Source of the DNA: a virus
Length of the DNA stretch: 64,000 nt
Direction: 5' to 3' (one strand)
Virus record (IMG/VR): IMGVR_UViG_3300042882_000899
Coordinates: 50,961 to 114,960 of that record
In this document: piece after piece, positions 12,926 to 22,271 of the stretch
Position numbering within the stretch: the first letter of the stretch is position 1
Layout of the letters: each line of letters begins with the position of its first letter
Program-made: the position numbers and the translations under genes
The notes under the pieces: generated by a model
Database searches by the model: none
Told to the model about the DNA's origin: nothing
What the model saw: the letters and a program-made list of their open reading frames with translations, nothing else

Positions 12926-14503
12926 ATGGCAACAGTAAATAAAAACTTTAGAATTAAAAATGGTCTTATCGTTGAGGGTGCTACCGCTACCGTTAACGGT
13001 TTTGGTGTATTAACCAAGGCTCAGGCAGACCAAGACTACATTGTTGGTCTTATTGGTGGTACATCAACTTCAGCCAATACAGCAAATACTGTAGTAAAGC
13101 GTGACGCTAACGGAAACTTTGCCGCAGGAACAATTACTGCTACATTTGTTGGTAACCTTACTGGTGACGTAACAGGTACAGTTTCAAGTCTTTCAAACCA
13201 CGATACAGGAGACCTTGCAGAAGGAACTAACCTTTACTTTACAAATGATCGTGCAATAAGCGCAACAGCCGCATCATACGATGCAGCAGGCTCAGCAGCA
13301 TCAGCTCAGTCAGCAGCAATTACTGCAGCAGCAACAGATGCAACTACTAAGGTAGCAGCAGAAGCAGCACTTAGAGTATCAGGCGACGCAGCTTCAGTAT
13401 CAACCGCAGCAGCAGATGCAACATCTAAGGCAGATGCAGCCCAGGCAGCAGCAATCTCAGCAGCAGCAGCAGATGCAACATCTAAAGCAGATGCAGCCCA
13501 GGCAGCAGCAATCTCAGCAGCAGCAACAGACGCTACTACAAAGGCTAACGCAGCTCAGGCAGCAGCAATCTCAGCAGCAGCAACAGACGCTACTACAAAG
13601 GCTAACGCAGCACAAGCAGCAGCAATCTCAGCAGCAGCAGAAGCAGCTGGAACAGCAATTGCAACCGCAGTAGACGGTCTTGTTGACGGAGCACCAGCAC
13701 TTCTTAATACATTAAATGAATTGGCAGCAGCAATTAATGATGATGCTAATTACACAACAACTATTACAACAGCTCTAGGAACAAAAGCACCACTTGCTTC
13801 ACCAGAACTTACTGGTGTACCTACAGCACCGACTGCAGCAGCAGATACTAATACAACTCAAATTGCTACAACAGCATTTGCTAAGGCAGAAGCAGACGCA
13901 GCTCAGGCAGCAGCAGAAGCAACTGCAGCATCAGATGCAACTACTAAGGTAGCAGCAGAAGCAGCACTTAGAGTATTAGGCGACGCAGCTTCAGTATCAA
14001 CCGCAGCAGCAGATGCAACATCTAAGGCAGATGCAGCTCAAGCAGCAGCAATATCAGCAGCAGCAACTGATGCCACTACAAAGGCTAACGCAGCTCAAGC
14101 AGCAGCAGAATCCACAGCGGCAGCAGCTAATACAGCTCAGCAAAATGGAACTACATCATTTACAGCAATTAATTACAACGATGTCGCTAAGCAAGTTGCG
14201 GCAACAACTGGAAATATTGCGGTAGCAGCAGAAACAACAGCTATCTCATGGGTGGCAGCAGATTACAGAAGCGCTAAGTTTGTAGTCAAGGTAAAAAATG
14301 GTGTACATACTCAGGTCTCAGACCTAGTAGTTACCCTTGATACAGCTAACAACGTAGCAGTTTCTGAATATGGAATTACATATTCAAACGGAACAGAACT
14401 AGCTGCAGTAACAGCAGATTACTCTGGATCAGATGTAAGAATTAGAGTAACTCCAGCAAACGCTAACACAGAAGTTGTCGTTGTTGGAACATTAATTAAA
14501 TAA
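12926..14503 (+). CDS. alanine-rich coiled tail fibre
   Basis: A 525-residue fibre. The N-terminus MATVNKNFRIKNGLIVEG is shared with the 14573 protein and probably docks to the tail. Residues about 100-250 and 350-400 consist of 18-residue units such as ADATSKADAAQAAAISAA, which should form a long helical or coiled stalk. The C-terminal 100 residues are beta-rich and may bind the host (YRSAKFVVKVKNGVHTQVSD). The repeat DNA is nearly identical between units, so the length may vary between isolates. Confidence 0.75.
   Translation: MATVNKNFRIKNGLIVEGATATVNGFGVLTKAQADQDYIVGLIGGTSTSANTANTVVKRDANGNFAAGTITATFVGNLTGDVTGTVSSLSNHDTGDLAEGTNLYFTNDRAISATAASYDAAGSAASAQSAAITAAATDATTKVAAEAALRVSGDAASVSTAAADATSKADAAQAAAISAAAADATSKADAAQAAAISAAATDATTKANAAQAAAISAAATDATTKANAAQAAAISAAAEAAGTAIATAVDGLVDGAPALLNTLNELAAAINDDANYTTTITTALGTKAPLASPELTGVPTAPTAAADTNTTQIATTAFAKAEADAAQAAAEATAASDATTKVAAEAALRVLGDAASVSTAAADATSKADAAQAAAISAAATDATTKANAAQAAAESTAAAANTAQQNGTTSFTAINYNDVAKQVAATTGNIAVAAETTAISWVAADYRSAKFVVKVKNGVHTQVSDLVVTLDTANNVAVSEYGITYSNGTELAAVTADYSGSDVRIRVTPANANTEVVVVGTLIK
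13411..13650 (+). repeat. 54-bp tandem repeats in fibre stalk
   Basis: About four copies of an 18-codon unit encoding (A-DATSKADAAQAAAISAA), differing at a few bases. A shorter second array with the same unit occurs at about 14010-14115. Confidence 0.8.
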
Positions 14504-14572
14504 TTAAATAAGAAGGTTATGGGGTTCCTTTTAAAAACCCCACCAAAACACTTAGGGGATATGTGAACTTAA

Positions 14573-14938
14573 ATGGCAACAGAGAATAAGAATTTTAAAG
14601 TAAAGAACGGACTCAATGTAGCAGGTACTGCCACATTTGAGTCTAACGTTGTTTTAGGAGAAACACCCCTTAGATTTGATACAACAACAAATAAGCTTCA
14701 AATTCAGCTAAATGGAACATGGGTTCCAATAGCTTTTAATTCAGAAATTCCAGATCCATCCACTCAAATTGGGTTTATGGATATTGGCTTGGCTATAGAC
14801 TATAATGGTCAGCCAATATATACGCTTCAAGCAAATGGAGTCAGCCCTGCTGGAACAAGCAAGTTTGTAGATGGCGGATCTCCAACATCAACAGATGCAG
14901 ATATCTCAATAATATTTGATTCTGGAGTTATATCTTAA
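14573..14938 (+). CDS. small tail-fibre / adaptor protein
   Basis: A 121-residue protein whose first 25 residues (MATENKNFKVKNGLNVAGTA) parallel those of the 12926 fibre, and whose C-terminus (FVDGGSPTSTDADISIIF) parallels the 11976 protein. It looks like an adaptor or a short fibre sharing the docking domain. It is preceded by a hairpin (GGGGTT/AACCCC, 14521-14539) and a ribosome site AGGGGA. Confidence 0.65.
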   Translation: MATENKNFKVKNGLNVAGTATFESNVVLGETPLRFDTTTNKLQIQLNGTWVPIAFNSEIPDPSTQIGFMDIGLAIDYNGQPIYTLQANGVSPAGTSKFVDGGSPTSTDADISIIFDSGVIS

Positions 14939-14947
14939 AGCAATAAA

Positions 14948-14956
14948 TGATACAAT
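14948..14956 (+). promoter_or_regulatory. extended -10 TGATACAAT before large fibre gene
   Basis: Lies 36 bp upstream of the ATG at 14992, leaving a short leader with the ribosome site AAGGGG. Confidence 0.45.
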
Positions 14957-14991
14957 AAGCAGTATAAATAAAATATATAAGGGGTAATAAA

Positions 14992-17895
14992 ATGGCAACA
15001 GTAAGATTGCAGTTAAGAAGAGGCACAGCTTCACAATGGACCTCAGCAAATCCAATTTTGGCAGCAGGAGAGCTTGGAGTTGAGTCAGATACTAACCTCT
15101 TTAAGTTTGGTAACGGTTCAACAACTTGGACAGCTCTAGCTTATGCAAATAACTCAGATGTAGCGATTGGTGAAATCTCCCAAGACGCAATTAATAATGC
15201 CCTATCTATGGGCGCAGGTCTTTCAAAGACGTATGATGACGGCGCAAATACAATTACAATTACAGTAGATTCAACAATTGCAACAAAAACATACGCAGAT
15301 GATGCTGTTACAGCACATCAAAATGATACAACATCTGTACACGGAATAACTAACACAGAAGATATTGTGTACTTGACAGGCGCTCAAACCCTTAGCGGAA
15401 AAACACTTTCTAACGTTGTATTGAGTGGAACACCTACAGCTCCTACTCAAGCTGCAAACGATAACTCTACTAAAATTGCAACAACAGAATATGTGCAAAC
15501 AGAGCTTGCTGATCTTATAGGCACAGCCCCAGCTTTGCTAGATACACTTGGCGAATTGTCAGACGCACTTAACGATAATGAAAACTATGCAGCAGCAATG
15601 ACATCAACAATCACAGGTATCAACAACAGCTTGGCAACTAAATTACCTACAACAGATTTTACCGCACACCTTACTGATACAACAGATGTCCATGGAATTT
15701 CAGACACAGCAAATCTAGTTTATACATCTGACTCAAGACTTTCAGATAACAGAACTCCAGTAAATGGATCTGTAGTAGCAGCATCAATGGCAACAGATTC
15801 AATAACAACACAAAGCATTACAGATGCCGCCGTAACAGGACAAAAAATTGCAGACGATGCAGTAACTGCAGCTAAAATTGCTGCTTCAGCAGTTGGAACT
15901 TCAGAGATTGCAGACGATGCAGTAACTGCAGATAAGATTGCCACAGGGTCAGTTGGTTCTTCAGAGATTGCATCAAATGCTGTCGGTTCAGACCACATTG
16001 CAGCATCTGCAGTTGGAACTTCAGAGATTGCAGACGATGCAGTAACTGCAGATAAAATTGCTGCCTCAGCAGTTGGAACTTCAGAGATTGCAGATTATGC
16101 AGTAACTGCAACTAAGATTGCCACAGGGTCAGTTGGTTCTTCAGAGATTGCATCAAATGCTGTCGGTTCAGACCACATTGCAGCATCTGCAGTTGGAACT
16201 TCAGAGATTGCAGACCTAAATATTACAACAGCAAAGATTAACGATTCAGCAGTTACAGAAGGCAAAATTGCAGGACTGGCAGTTACAGAAGGCAAAATTG
16301 CAGATGGCTCAGTATCTACTGTTAAAATTGCAGATTCTGCAGTAACTTCAGGGAAAATTGCAAACGGAACAATTGTTGATGCAGACATAAATGCAACAGC
16401 AGCAATTGCAATAACAAAAATTGACGGGCTTGGAACATCACTTGATTCTAAGTTAGCTTCATCAACTGCAGCTTCAACATACGCTCCAATTGCTAGCCCA
16501 ACATTTACTGGAACAGTTTCTGGTGTTACTAAATCTCACGTAGGTCTTGGAAATGTTGATAACACAGCAGATGCAGATAAGCCAGTTTCAACAGCTACAC
16601 AAACTGCACTTGATCTAAAGTCACCACTTGCTTCACCAACATTTACGGGTACTGTAACAACAGGACATGTTCTACCAGCAACAGACATTACATTTGACTT
16701 AGGCTCCCCTACTAAAATGTGGAGAGATATTTATGTCGGACCAGGATCCCTGTACGTTAACGGACAAAAAGTTCTTCAAACTGACGCAGGTGACGTTGTC
16801 ATTACTGCCGACGCTAATGAAAACTTGGCATTAAGAACTAGCGGAAGTGGTAACATTGAACTAGATCCAACAGGTGCTGGTACTGTAAGTATAAAAGGAC
16901 CAATGGTTATTGAGGCATCAGCTAACATAACAAGCGCAGATGGCAACGGAATTAACTTTGGAAGCACAGTTAATGTTGATGCCATTACAAGCAAAACCTT
17001 AAATACAGACTTATCGCTATCAGGAAATGGTACAGGAAAAGTTTACCTTAATGATAACGCAGAAGTAAATGGAAACCTTGTTGTTGGTGGAAACCTAACA
17101 GTAAGCGGAACAACTACAACTGTTAACAGCGAAACAATTTCTTTAGCTGACAACATTATTGACTTAAACAGCAACTTTACTACTGGAACTCCAACAGAGA
17201 ATGCAGGAATAAAAATTAAGCGTGGAGATTCTTCTGATGTTCAAATACGTTGGAATGAATCTACTGATAAGTGGGAGTTTACAAATGACGGAACAAACTA
17301 TTATTCAGTAGCAGGTCTTGAATCACCAACATTTACAGGTACTGTATCTGGTGTTACAAAGACAATGGTAGGTCTTGGAAATGTTGATAACACAGCAGAC
17401 ACAGCCAAGCCAGTTTCAACAGCTACACAAACTGCACTTGATGCAAAACTTGCTTCTGCAACAGCAGCAACAACTTATGCGCCAATTGCTTCACCAACTT
17501 TTACTGGAACAGTAACAGTTGCTGCAGCAGGAGTGGCATTTACAGATAAGACACAGACAAAGGCTGGCGTACCATCACTTACAACAATTGGAACAACTGT
17601 TTCGTCAAACACTACACTTGATCTACTTGGAACAGACGCAGCAGTTCGGGATTCATTAATTCCACTGTCTGGTGCAGTAAATATTAACTTTGAAGCAACA
17701 GGAAATGCAAAGTATTCAATCGGCTCTTCAATAAGCTTCTATCAGTCTTCAAGTACTGGTGCAAATATAACTGGAACTGGTGGAATAACAGTTCTTTCAA
17801 CTCCAGGCGCAACATTAAGAGCACTAAATTCATCAGTAACAGCAACAAAAATTGCAGCTACAACCTGGTTGTTAGCTGGAGACTTGAAGGCATAA
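14992..17895 (+). CDS. large tail-fibre protein with pentad repeats
   Basis: A 967-residue fibre. The N-terminus MATVRLQLRRGTASQWTSAN...ELGVESDTNLFKFGNGSTTW is the fibre start motif seen in many phages. Residues about 270-470 are repeats of the form AVGTSEIADDAVTADKIA, a right-handed repetitive structure with I-A steps every 7-8 residues. Two segments repeat SPTFTGTVSGVTK-hVGLGNVDNTAD, also typical of long fibres. The C-terminus is a beta domain (ITGTGGITVLSTPGATLRAL). It probably forms the main receptor-binding fibre with its neighbours. Confidence 0.8.
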   Translation: MATVRLQLRRGTASQWTSANPILAAGELGVESDTNLFKFGNGSTTWTALAYANNSDVAIGEISQDAINNALSMGAGLSKTYDDGANTITITVDSTIATKTYADDAVTAHQNDTTSVHGITNTEDIVYLTGAQTLSGKTLSNVVLSGTPTAPTQAANDNSTKIATTEYVQTELADLIGTAPALLDTLGELSDALNDNENYAAAMTSTITGINNSLATKLPTTDFTAHLTDTTDVHGISDTANLVYTSDSRLSDNRTPVNGSVVAASMATDSITTQSITDAAVTGQKIADDAVTAAKIAASAVGTSEIADDAVTADKIATGSVGSSEIASNAVGSDHIAASAVGTSEIADDAVTADKIAASAVGTSEIADYAVTATKIATGSVGSSEIASNAVGSDHIAASAVGTSEIADLNITTAKINDSAVTEGKIAGLAVTEGKIADGSVSTVKIADSAVTSGKIANGTIVDADINATAAIAITKIDGLGTSLDSKLASSTAASTYAPIASPTFTGTVSGVTKSHVGLGNVDNTADADKPVSTATQTALDLKSPLASPTFTGTVTTGHVLPATDITFDLGSPTKMWRDIYVGPGSLYVNGQKVLQTDAGDVVITADANENLALRTSGSGNIELDPTGAGTVSIKGPMVIEASANITSADGNGINFGSTVNVDAITSKTLNTDLSLSGNGTGKVYLNDNAEVNGNLVVGGNLTVSGTTTTVNSETISLADNIIDLNSNFTTGTPTENAGIKIKRGDSSDVQIRWNESTDKWEFTNDGTNYYSVAGLESPTFTGTVSGVTKTMVGLGNVDNTADTAKPVSTATQTALDAKLASATAATTYAPIASPTFTGTVTVAAAGVAFTDKTQTKAGVPSLTTIGTTVSSNTTLDLLGTDAAVRDSLIPLSGAVNINFEATGNAKYSIGSSISFYQSSSTGANITGTGGITVLSTPGATLRALNSSVTATKIAATTWLLAGDLKA
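15892..16251 (+). repeat. 60-bp repeats and 180-bp tandem duplication in fibre gene
   Basis: The segment from GCAGTTGGAACTTCAGAGAT at 15892 recurs at 16012 and 16072 and 16192. A 180-bp block (15892-16071) is nearly identical to the block starting at 16072. This suggests recent expansion by unequal exchange or slippage. Confidence 0.8.
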
Positions 17896-17917
17896 TTAAG
17901 GGAAATAGGAGAATAAA

Positions 17918-18814
17918 ATGTCAAAAAATATAGGAAGAAGATCTTCCGCACAAGATAACTTTATTGGACCAAATCCAGTAACAAATGTTACAGCATCAGA
18001 CTACTTAAATGGAGCTAATAACCAAAGAGCTTTTAATGATGGTGCAATTAGCGTTTCATGGTCAGCTCCAGTAGGAGGTAATACTCCTACTGGCTACAAG
18101 GTATATGAAGCTGGTGTTCTAAAAGCAACAGTCCCATTTGGAACAAACACAGCTTTGATAACTGGGTTAGGTTCAAATACATCTCACACATATTCAGTTT
18201 CATCTTATGACTCCTATTTAGACAATTCATCAAATGCAGTTGCGGCAAATGCAGCAACTGCTACAACAGTTCCAGGCACACCAGCCAACCCAACAGCAAC
18301 AGCTGGTGTTGATTTAGACACAATTGCGTGGGTTGTTCCAGCAAATGGTGGAAAAGTCATTATCGATATTTATATTGAATCGAATGAGCCAACGCCAAAA
18401 AATAAAACTGTTACAACAGATGCCAATGGAAGCACAACTATTGCAAATGAAGCAAATACAGCACAGGCCTACAAGGTAAGAGCAAGAAATGCTAACGGTT
18501 CAGGAGCCTTTTCAGGATTCTCTAATACTGTTACTACTCAAGCACCTTCATTCTTTAGCCCACCGTTCTTCCCACCTGGCTTCTTTAGCCCACCGTTCTT
18601 CCCACCTGGCTTCTTTAGCCCACCGTTCTTCCCACCTGGCTTCTTTAGCCCACCGTTCTTCCCACCAGTATTCTTTAGCCCACCATTCTTTCCACCTGGC
18701 TTCTTTAGCCCACCGTTCTTCCCACCTGGCTTCTTTAGCCCACCGTTCTTCCCACCTGGCTTCTTTAGCCCACCAGGATTTGGTGGCGGAGGCTGGAACT
18801 TGAGAGCTTACTAA
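17918..18814 (+). CDS. FN3-domain fibre protein with proline-rich decapeptide tail
   Basis: A 298-residue protein. Residues about 45-110 and 120-205 are fibronectin type III-like (ISVSWSAPVGGNTPTGYKVY; IAWVVPANGGKVIIDIYIES). From residue 212 the chain becomes FFSPPFFPPG repeated seven times (one copy ends in V), plus a partial copy, then GFGGGGWNLRAY. The tract is about 40 percent proline and 40 percent phenylalanine, probably a rigid hydrophobic polyproline rod. A 134-residue gene and then five prolyl-hydroxylase-like genes follow directly. Confidence 0.75.
   Translation: MSKNIGRRSSAQDNFIGPNPVTNVTASDYLNGANNQRAFNDGAISVSWSAPVGGNTPTGYKVYEAGVLKATVPFGTNTALITGLGSNTSHTYSVSSYDSYLDNSSNAVAANAATATTVPGTPANPTATAGVDLDTIAWVVPANGGKVIIDIYIESNEPTPKNKTVTTDANGSTTIANEANTAQAYKVRARNANGSGAFSGFSNTVTTQAPSFFSPPFFPPGFFSPPFFPPGFFSPPFFPPGFFSPPFFPPVFFSPPFFPPGFFSPPFFPPGFFSPPFFPPGFFSPPGFGGGGWNLRAY
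18551..18775 (+). repeat. 30-bp tandem repeat, 7.5 copies
   Basis: Seven 30-bp copies encoding FFSPPFFPPG lie at 18551-18760, with a 15-bp partial copy after. Copy 4 ends in GTA instead of GGC (Gly to Val), and copy 5 has two third-position changes; the others are identical at the DNA level. Confidence 0.9.
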
Positions 18815-18844
18815 TATGAAAAAAACTATAAATGAGGTATATCT

Positions 18845-19249
18845 ATGAGTAAAAATTATGCAATCTTGTCTTTAGGTAAAGTTATTGATAAGATAGAAGT
18901 AGAAAACGTAGAAGAAGATGCAAATAGAGTAGACAGATTTTCTGAAATATTCAACTCTAATTTCTTCTGCAAGGATATAACTGATCACAAGAAAGTAAAG
19001 CTAAACTCAATATGGGATGGCCAAGCATTTTCTGAATCGGATGAGGAAAGAAAAGAGGTTGCACCATATTCAGTAGCCTTTGTTTCTGACAATATAATCA
19101 AAGCAGTTGTTAGAGTGTATACAGCAAAAAGGTATAACCTCTATAAAGAAGCAGAGGTCAATGGGGTTTCTGCAATTGATGTTACCGACATGGATGTTAC
19201 AGCTATAAAAACTGGAATGTCATGGGACGGTACCTCTTTTACAGAATAG
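18845..19249 (+). CDS. hypothetical virion-associated protein
   Basis: A 134-residue protein (MSKNYAILSLGKVIDKIEVE) with two segments of the type IWDGQAF and SWDGTSF; a similar WDGESF ends the 78-residue protein at 55733. Such W-D-G-x-x-F ends are common in small phage tail proteins. It sits between the proline-rich fibre and the oxygenase cluster, so it could be a partner of either. No catalytic motif is visible. Confidence 0.6.
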   Translation: MSKNYAILSLGKVIDKIEVENVEEDANRVDRFSEIFNSNFFCKDITDHKKVKLNSIWDGQAFSESDEERKEVAPYSVAFVSDNIIKAVVRVYTAKRYNLYKEAEVNGVSAIDVTDMDVTAIKTGMSWDGTSFTE

Positions 19250-19261
19250 GAAGTCCTAACA

Positions 19262-19957
19262 TTGAGTAAAGATATTTTAAAGCATGAAATATCTCCTGGT
19301 CTATGGGTTTATAAAAATCAAATAGATAAAAGCATTATTGATGACGTCGAAGGCTTTTTGTCTCAGTACGAAGAAGACTTTGAGTGGCGTGAAGCTACTG
19401 TTGGATATGATGTAAAAGTTCCTTCGTATAGAGACTGCGTAGATTTTAAAATACAAAAACATGAAATGCCAAATATGCCAAAAAGCAGAAAAGATCTAAA
19501 TGATATTTGGCAAAAAGCATACGATATGCAAATTGATGCTGTTAAAGATTACTGCAAGGTTTACAATATTGACATGCAGTATTGGGAAGCCATGAACTTT
19601 ATTAAGTATGGCGAAGGCCAGCATTTCCAAGAGCACTCAGATCATGGATTCTCATACATAGCAACAGTTTCATTAGTGTCTTATCCAAATGATAACTACG
19701 AAGGCGGGGAGCTATATTTCCCTAAACTTAACTTAACAATAACTCCAGAGGCTGGAGATATTGTTATATTCCCATCAACATATTTATTCTCACACAGAGC
19801 AATGCCAGTTAAATCAGGAGTCAAGTATTCAATCGTAACAATGCTGGACTATAATGATAATACACATAACCAAGAGTTTGATATTCTTAGAATGAAAAGG
19901 ACTAATTCTGCTTCTGCAAGAGAAAGTGCAAAAAGTGGAAATAATAAAAGCCTATAA
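19262..19957 (+). CDS. 2OG-Fe(II) oxygenase 3 (prolyl-hydroxylase-like)
   Basis: A 231-residue dioxygenase with iron ligands H125-S-D127 (QEHSDHGF) and H178, core strand NDNYEGGELYFPKL, and PVKSGVKYS where K188 replaces the usual Arg/Lys that binds 2-oxoglutarate. It is the first of five related genes. The TTG start follows AGGAAG and is 12 bp after the preceding stop. The branch is that of prolyl and lysyl hydroxylases; substrate unknown, but proline-rich fibre DNA lies 500 bp upstream. Confidence 0.88.
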   Translation: MSKDILKHEISPGLWVYKNQIDKSIIDDVEGFLSQYEEDFEWREATVGYDVKVPSYRDCVDFKIQKHEMPNMPKSRKDLNDIWQKAYDMQIDAVKDYCKVYNIDMQYWEAMNFIKYGEGQHFQEHSDHGFSYIATVSLVSYPNDNYEGGELYFPKLNLTITPEAGDIVIFPSTYLFSHRAMPVKSGVKYSIVTMLDYNDNTHNQEFDILRMKRTNSASARESAKSGNNKSL

Positions 19958-20651
19958 AACTAAAGAAGGATATTCTGAGCTAAACACACTGCCAGTAAAA
20001 AGAGACTGGATGGATGCAACTTGGCAAAAGCATGCCTACCATTGTTTCCCAGTAACTTTAACAAATACAATGGGGTGGTACTTAAGTTTTCCAGAAGATA
20101 TAACATTTATTTGGGACGGAGTTTCAAATTTTGATCCTTCTCATGTAAAGATATTATCTGGAGAAAAGTATGCGTATTCTGGTAGAGCAAATGGAACAAT
20201 AAGCTTTAATACAGGCATAAAGTTTAAAACTGAAAAAGATGTAACTCTATTAACTATGCCAGCACCTAATTTTTTTATTGATGGTGCTTCATGTTTTACA
20301 ACATTAATTAGCACATCATTTTTTAGAGCTGACTTGCCAGTAGCATGGATGATTACTTCTCCTAATAAAAAAATTACTATTCCTGCAGGCCACCCCATAT
20401 GCTCAATAATTCCAGTAAAATTAAATGATCTTAATAATTCTGAGATTAGAATTGAAAAAGAGCCAGAGGATGAAGTAGTTTCTCAAAAAGAGTTATACGA
20501 ATATTCTATGGCAATTAATGAGATAAATAAAAAATTTAGTTGGTCTGATTTTTACAGAAATGGGATTGACCACAAAGGCAACGATCTTGGCCAACATGAT
20601 GTAAAGTCTTTAAAGCTAAAAGTCATACAGGAATCTCCTGGTGATATTTAA
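19926..20651 (+). CDS. DUF6065-like protein
   Basis: A protein of about 240 residues with KRDWMDATWQKHAYHCFPVTLTNTMGWYLSFP, then AYSGRANGTISFNTG and PVAWMITSPNKKITIPAGHPICSIIP. This arrangement matches my memory of the DUF6065 family, found in phages and bacteria near oxygenase genes, with no established activity. The GTG at 19926 overlaps the previous gene by 32 bp; GTG 19935 is an alternative with better ribosome spacing. Being embedded in the oxygenase cluster suggests a shared pathway. Confidence 0.6.
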   Translation: MQKVEIIKAYKTKEGYSELNTLPVKRDWMDATWQKHAYHCFPVTLTNTMGWYLSFPEDITFIWDGVSNFDPSHVKILSGEKYAYSGRANGTISFNTGIKFKTEKDVTLLTMPAPNFFIDGASCFTTLISTSFFRADLPVAWMITSPNKKITIPAGHPICSIIPVKLNDLNNSEIRIEKEPEDEVVSQKELYEYSMAINEINKKFSWSDFYRNGIDHKGNDLGQHDVKSLKLKVIQESPGDI

Positions 20652-20660
20652 TATGAAATA

Positions 20661-20669
20661 TGGTATATT
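20661..20669 (+). promoter_or_regulatory. extended -10 TGGTATATT, leaderless type
   Basis: The hexamer ends 6 nt before the ATG at 20676. No clear -35. It would allow the second half of the oxygenase cluster to be transcribed separately. Confidence 0.55.
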
Positions 20670-20675
20670 ATAGAT

Positions 20676-21422
20676 ATGGAAATAGTTAATAAAGGAATTA
20701 TGGGCGGAGGAAGAGCCCCTATATCAATAACGCCATCTGGATTCTTTGGCGACTCAATTGATAATATTGTTGAGCTGGAAAATTTTATAACGGAAGAAGA
20801 GCAGCAGAGACTTATTAATTTTGCACTAACTAATAAAATCTGGGATAAAACTGAGACTCATGTCGATGAAGACGGTCTCGTCCTTTATGACGCAAATATT
20901 TGGGAAGATAGAGTTTGCACTGCAGACTCATTAAAAAGATCTGACCCAGGAATAATTGATTTGTTATGGGATATGATTGATAGACTAAAAGTAGAAGTTG
21001 ATAAATTTTTTGATGTTAATGTTCAAGCCACTGGGCCAGCAATTGTTAGGTGGCCAGTTGGAGCAAGACAAGAACCTCACGCAGACAAAGAGTTTCATAC
21101 TGGAGAAGAAGAAGGAAGACCAAATGATTTTCCTTATTATGACATAGCTGGACTATTTTATTTTGACGATAATTATGAAGGTGGAGAGCTATATTTTCCA
21201 AGACATGGTATTGAATTTAAGCCAAAGCCTAGGGCAGCTTATTTTTTCCCAGGAGATAAATATTATGCTCATGGCGTTAGACCAGTAAAGTCTGGAAATA
21301 GATTCACTGCCCCATTTTTTTGGACGATTGTAAAGCATACTGGAGAAAAACAACCTCCGCAAGATTATTCAGATCAGTTTAAGTCGCCATCATGGCAAAA
21401 GCTTTATGGAGATAGGGGTTAA
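20676..21422 (+). CDS. 2OG-Fe(II) oxygenase 4
   Basis: A 248-residue dioxygenase with H135-A-D137 (EPHADKEF), core strand FDDNYEGGELYFPRH, distal H199 and R209 (YAHGVRPVKSGNRFT). The N-terminal 110 residues are an alpha/beta extension (SIDNIVELENFITEEEQQRL), as in many phage members. It appears leaderless. Intact ligands indicate a working enzyme. The next gene starts 4 bp after its stop. Confidence 0.88.
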   Translation: MEIVNKGIMGGGRAPISITPSGFFGDSIDNIVELENFITEEEQQRLINFALTNKIWDKTETHVDEDGLVLYDANIWEDRVCTADSLKRSDPGIIDLLWDMIDRLKVEVDKFFDVNVQATGPAIVRWPVGARQEPHADKEFHTGEEEGRPNDFPYYDIAGLFYFDDNYEGGELYFPRHGIEFKPKPRAAYFFPGDKYYAHGVRPVKSGNRFTAPFFWTIVKHTGEKQPPQDYSDQFKSPSWQKLYGDRG

Positions 21423-21425
21423 AAA

Positions 21426-22271
21426 ATGCATAGTTTAAATATAGTTGACGATATAGATTCTTTAGACTGGACAGAGTTGCTTCCAGGTGTAATACTTTAT
21501 AGAGGAATGTTAAAGGATCCAGACCTCGCATATAATATAATGATGCGCTCAGAATCTTCAGAAGAAAGTAATTTTTTTCAACAATGGACACCATGGGCTC
21601 AATACGGAACTTACACACAGGCTAAAGAACAGCCTATGATTGAGTTAGCAGAAAAAAATGAAATTTTTAATGAAGAAAAAGCACTATATGAAGAAATTGC
21701 AAATTCTTACGATAAGGCAATATCGCATTATTTTAAACATACTGGAATTGAAATTCCAGAAGGCGCAAGGTATAGCGGACAGTCTTGGTGTAAGTATTTC
21801 AACTTGATTGACACATTAAAAAATAAAATGACAATGCAGTATCATACTGATTTTATTATTTCTCAAAAAGATATGCCTGGGGAAAAATTCCATACAACCT
21901 GCACTTTTTATATTAATGACAACTATAATGGTGGCGATATAGAGTTTTTTGTAGACGGTAAGTTTGTAAACCATAAACCATCTGCTGGAGACCTGCTAGT
22001 ATTCCCATCAGGAGAACCTTTTTATCATGGGGTAAAAACAATACCAGATGGCAATAAGTTCTTTATCAGAAACTTTGTAATGTTTGATTATGATGGCTCT
22101 AAAGAGTGGCTAGCAAATCAAAAGAGATATGGCGCATATAAGTGGGCAAAGCAAGAAATTGAAAGAATTGCAAATGACGATCCAAGAAATATGATCTATA
22201 TAAGAGATAACGAAGTTATATCTTATGAAGAAATTATGGACATAAAGATTGACGGGGGAATATACAATTGA
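21426..22271 (+). CDS. 2OG-Fe(II) oxygenase 5
   Basis: A 281-residue dioxygenase with H140-T-D142 (QYHTDFII), core strand INDNYNGGDIEFFVDGK, distal H201 and K211 (YHGVKTIPDGNKFF). It has a longer N-terminal domain than its neighbours, and the basic cofactor residue is Lys, as in prolyl 4-hydroxylases. It ends in a TTGA overlap with the next start, so translation is coupled. Confidence 0.88.
   Translation: MHSLNIVDDIDSLDWTELLPGVILYRGMLKDPDLAYNIMMRSESSEESNFFQQWTPWAQYGTYTQAKEQPMIELAEKNEIFNEEKALYEEIANSYDKAISHYFKHTGIEIPEGARYSGQSWCKYFNLIDTLKNKMTMQYHTDFIISQKDMPGEKFHTTCTFYINDNYNGGDIEFFVDGKFVNHKPSAGDLLVFPSGEPFYHGVKTIPDGNKFFIRNFVMFDYDGSKEWLANQKRYGAYKWAKQEIERIANDDPRNMIYIRDNEVISYEEIMDIKIDGGIYN

Noticed and set aside
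13416-14225. Glutamine-rich frames in the alanine-rich fibre gene
   Set aside because: They are the shifted-frame reading of GCA-rich repeats; no start signals.
18551-18775. Direct repeats as a CRISPR array
   Set aside because: The 30-bp units are contiguous with no spacers and stay in frame as coding sequence.
18489-18803. Frame with SSHLASLAHR repeats
   Set aside because: Shifted-frame shadow of the FFSPPFFPPG repeats.
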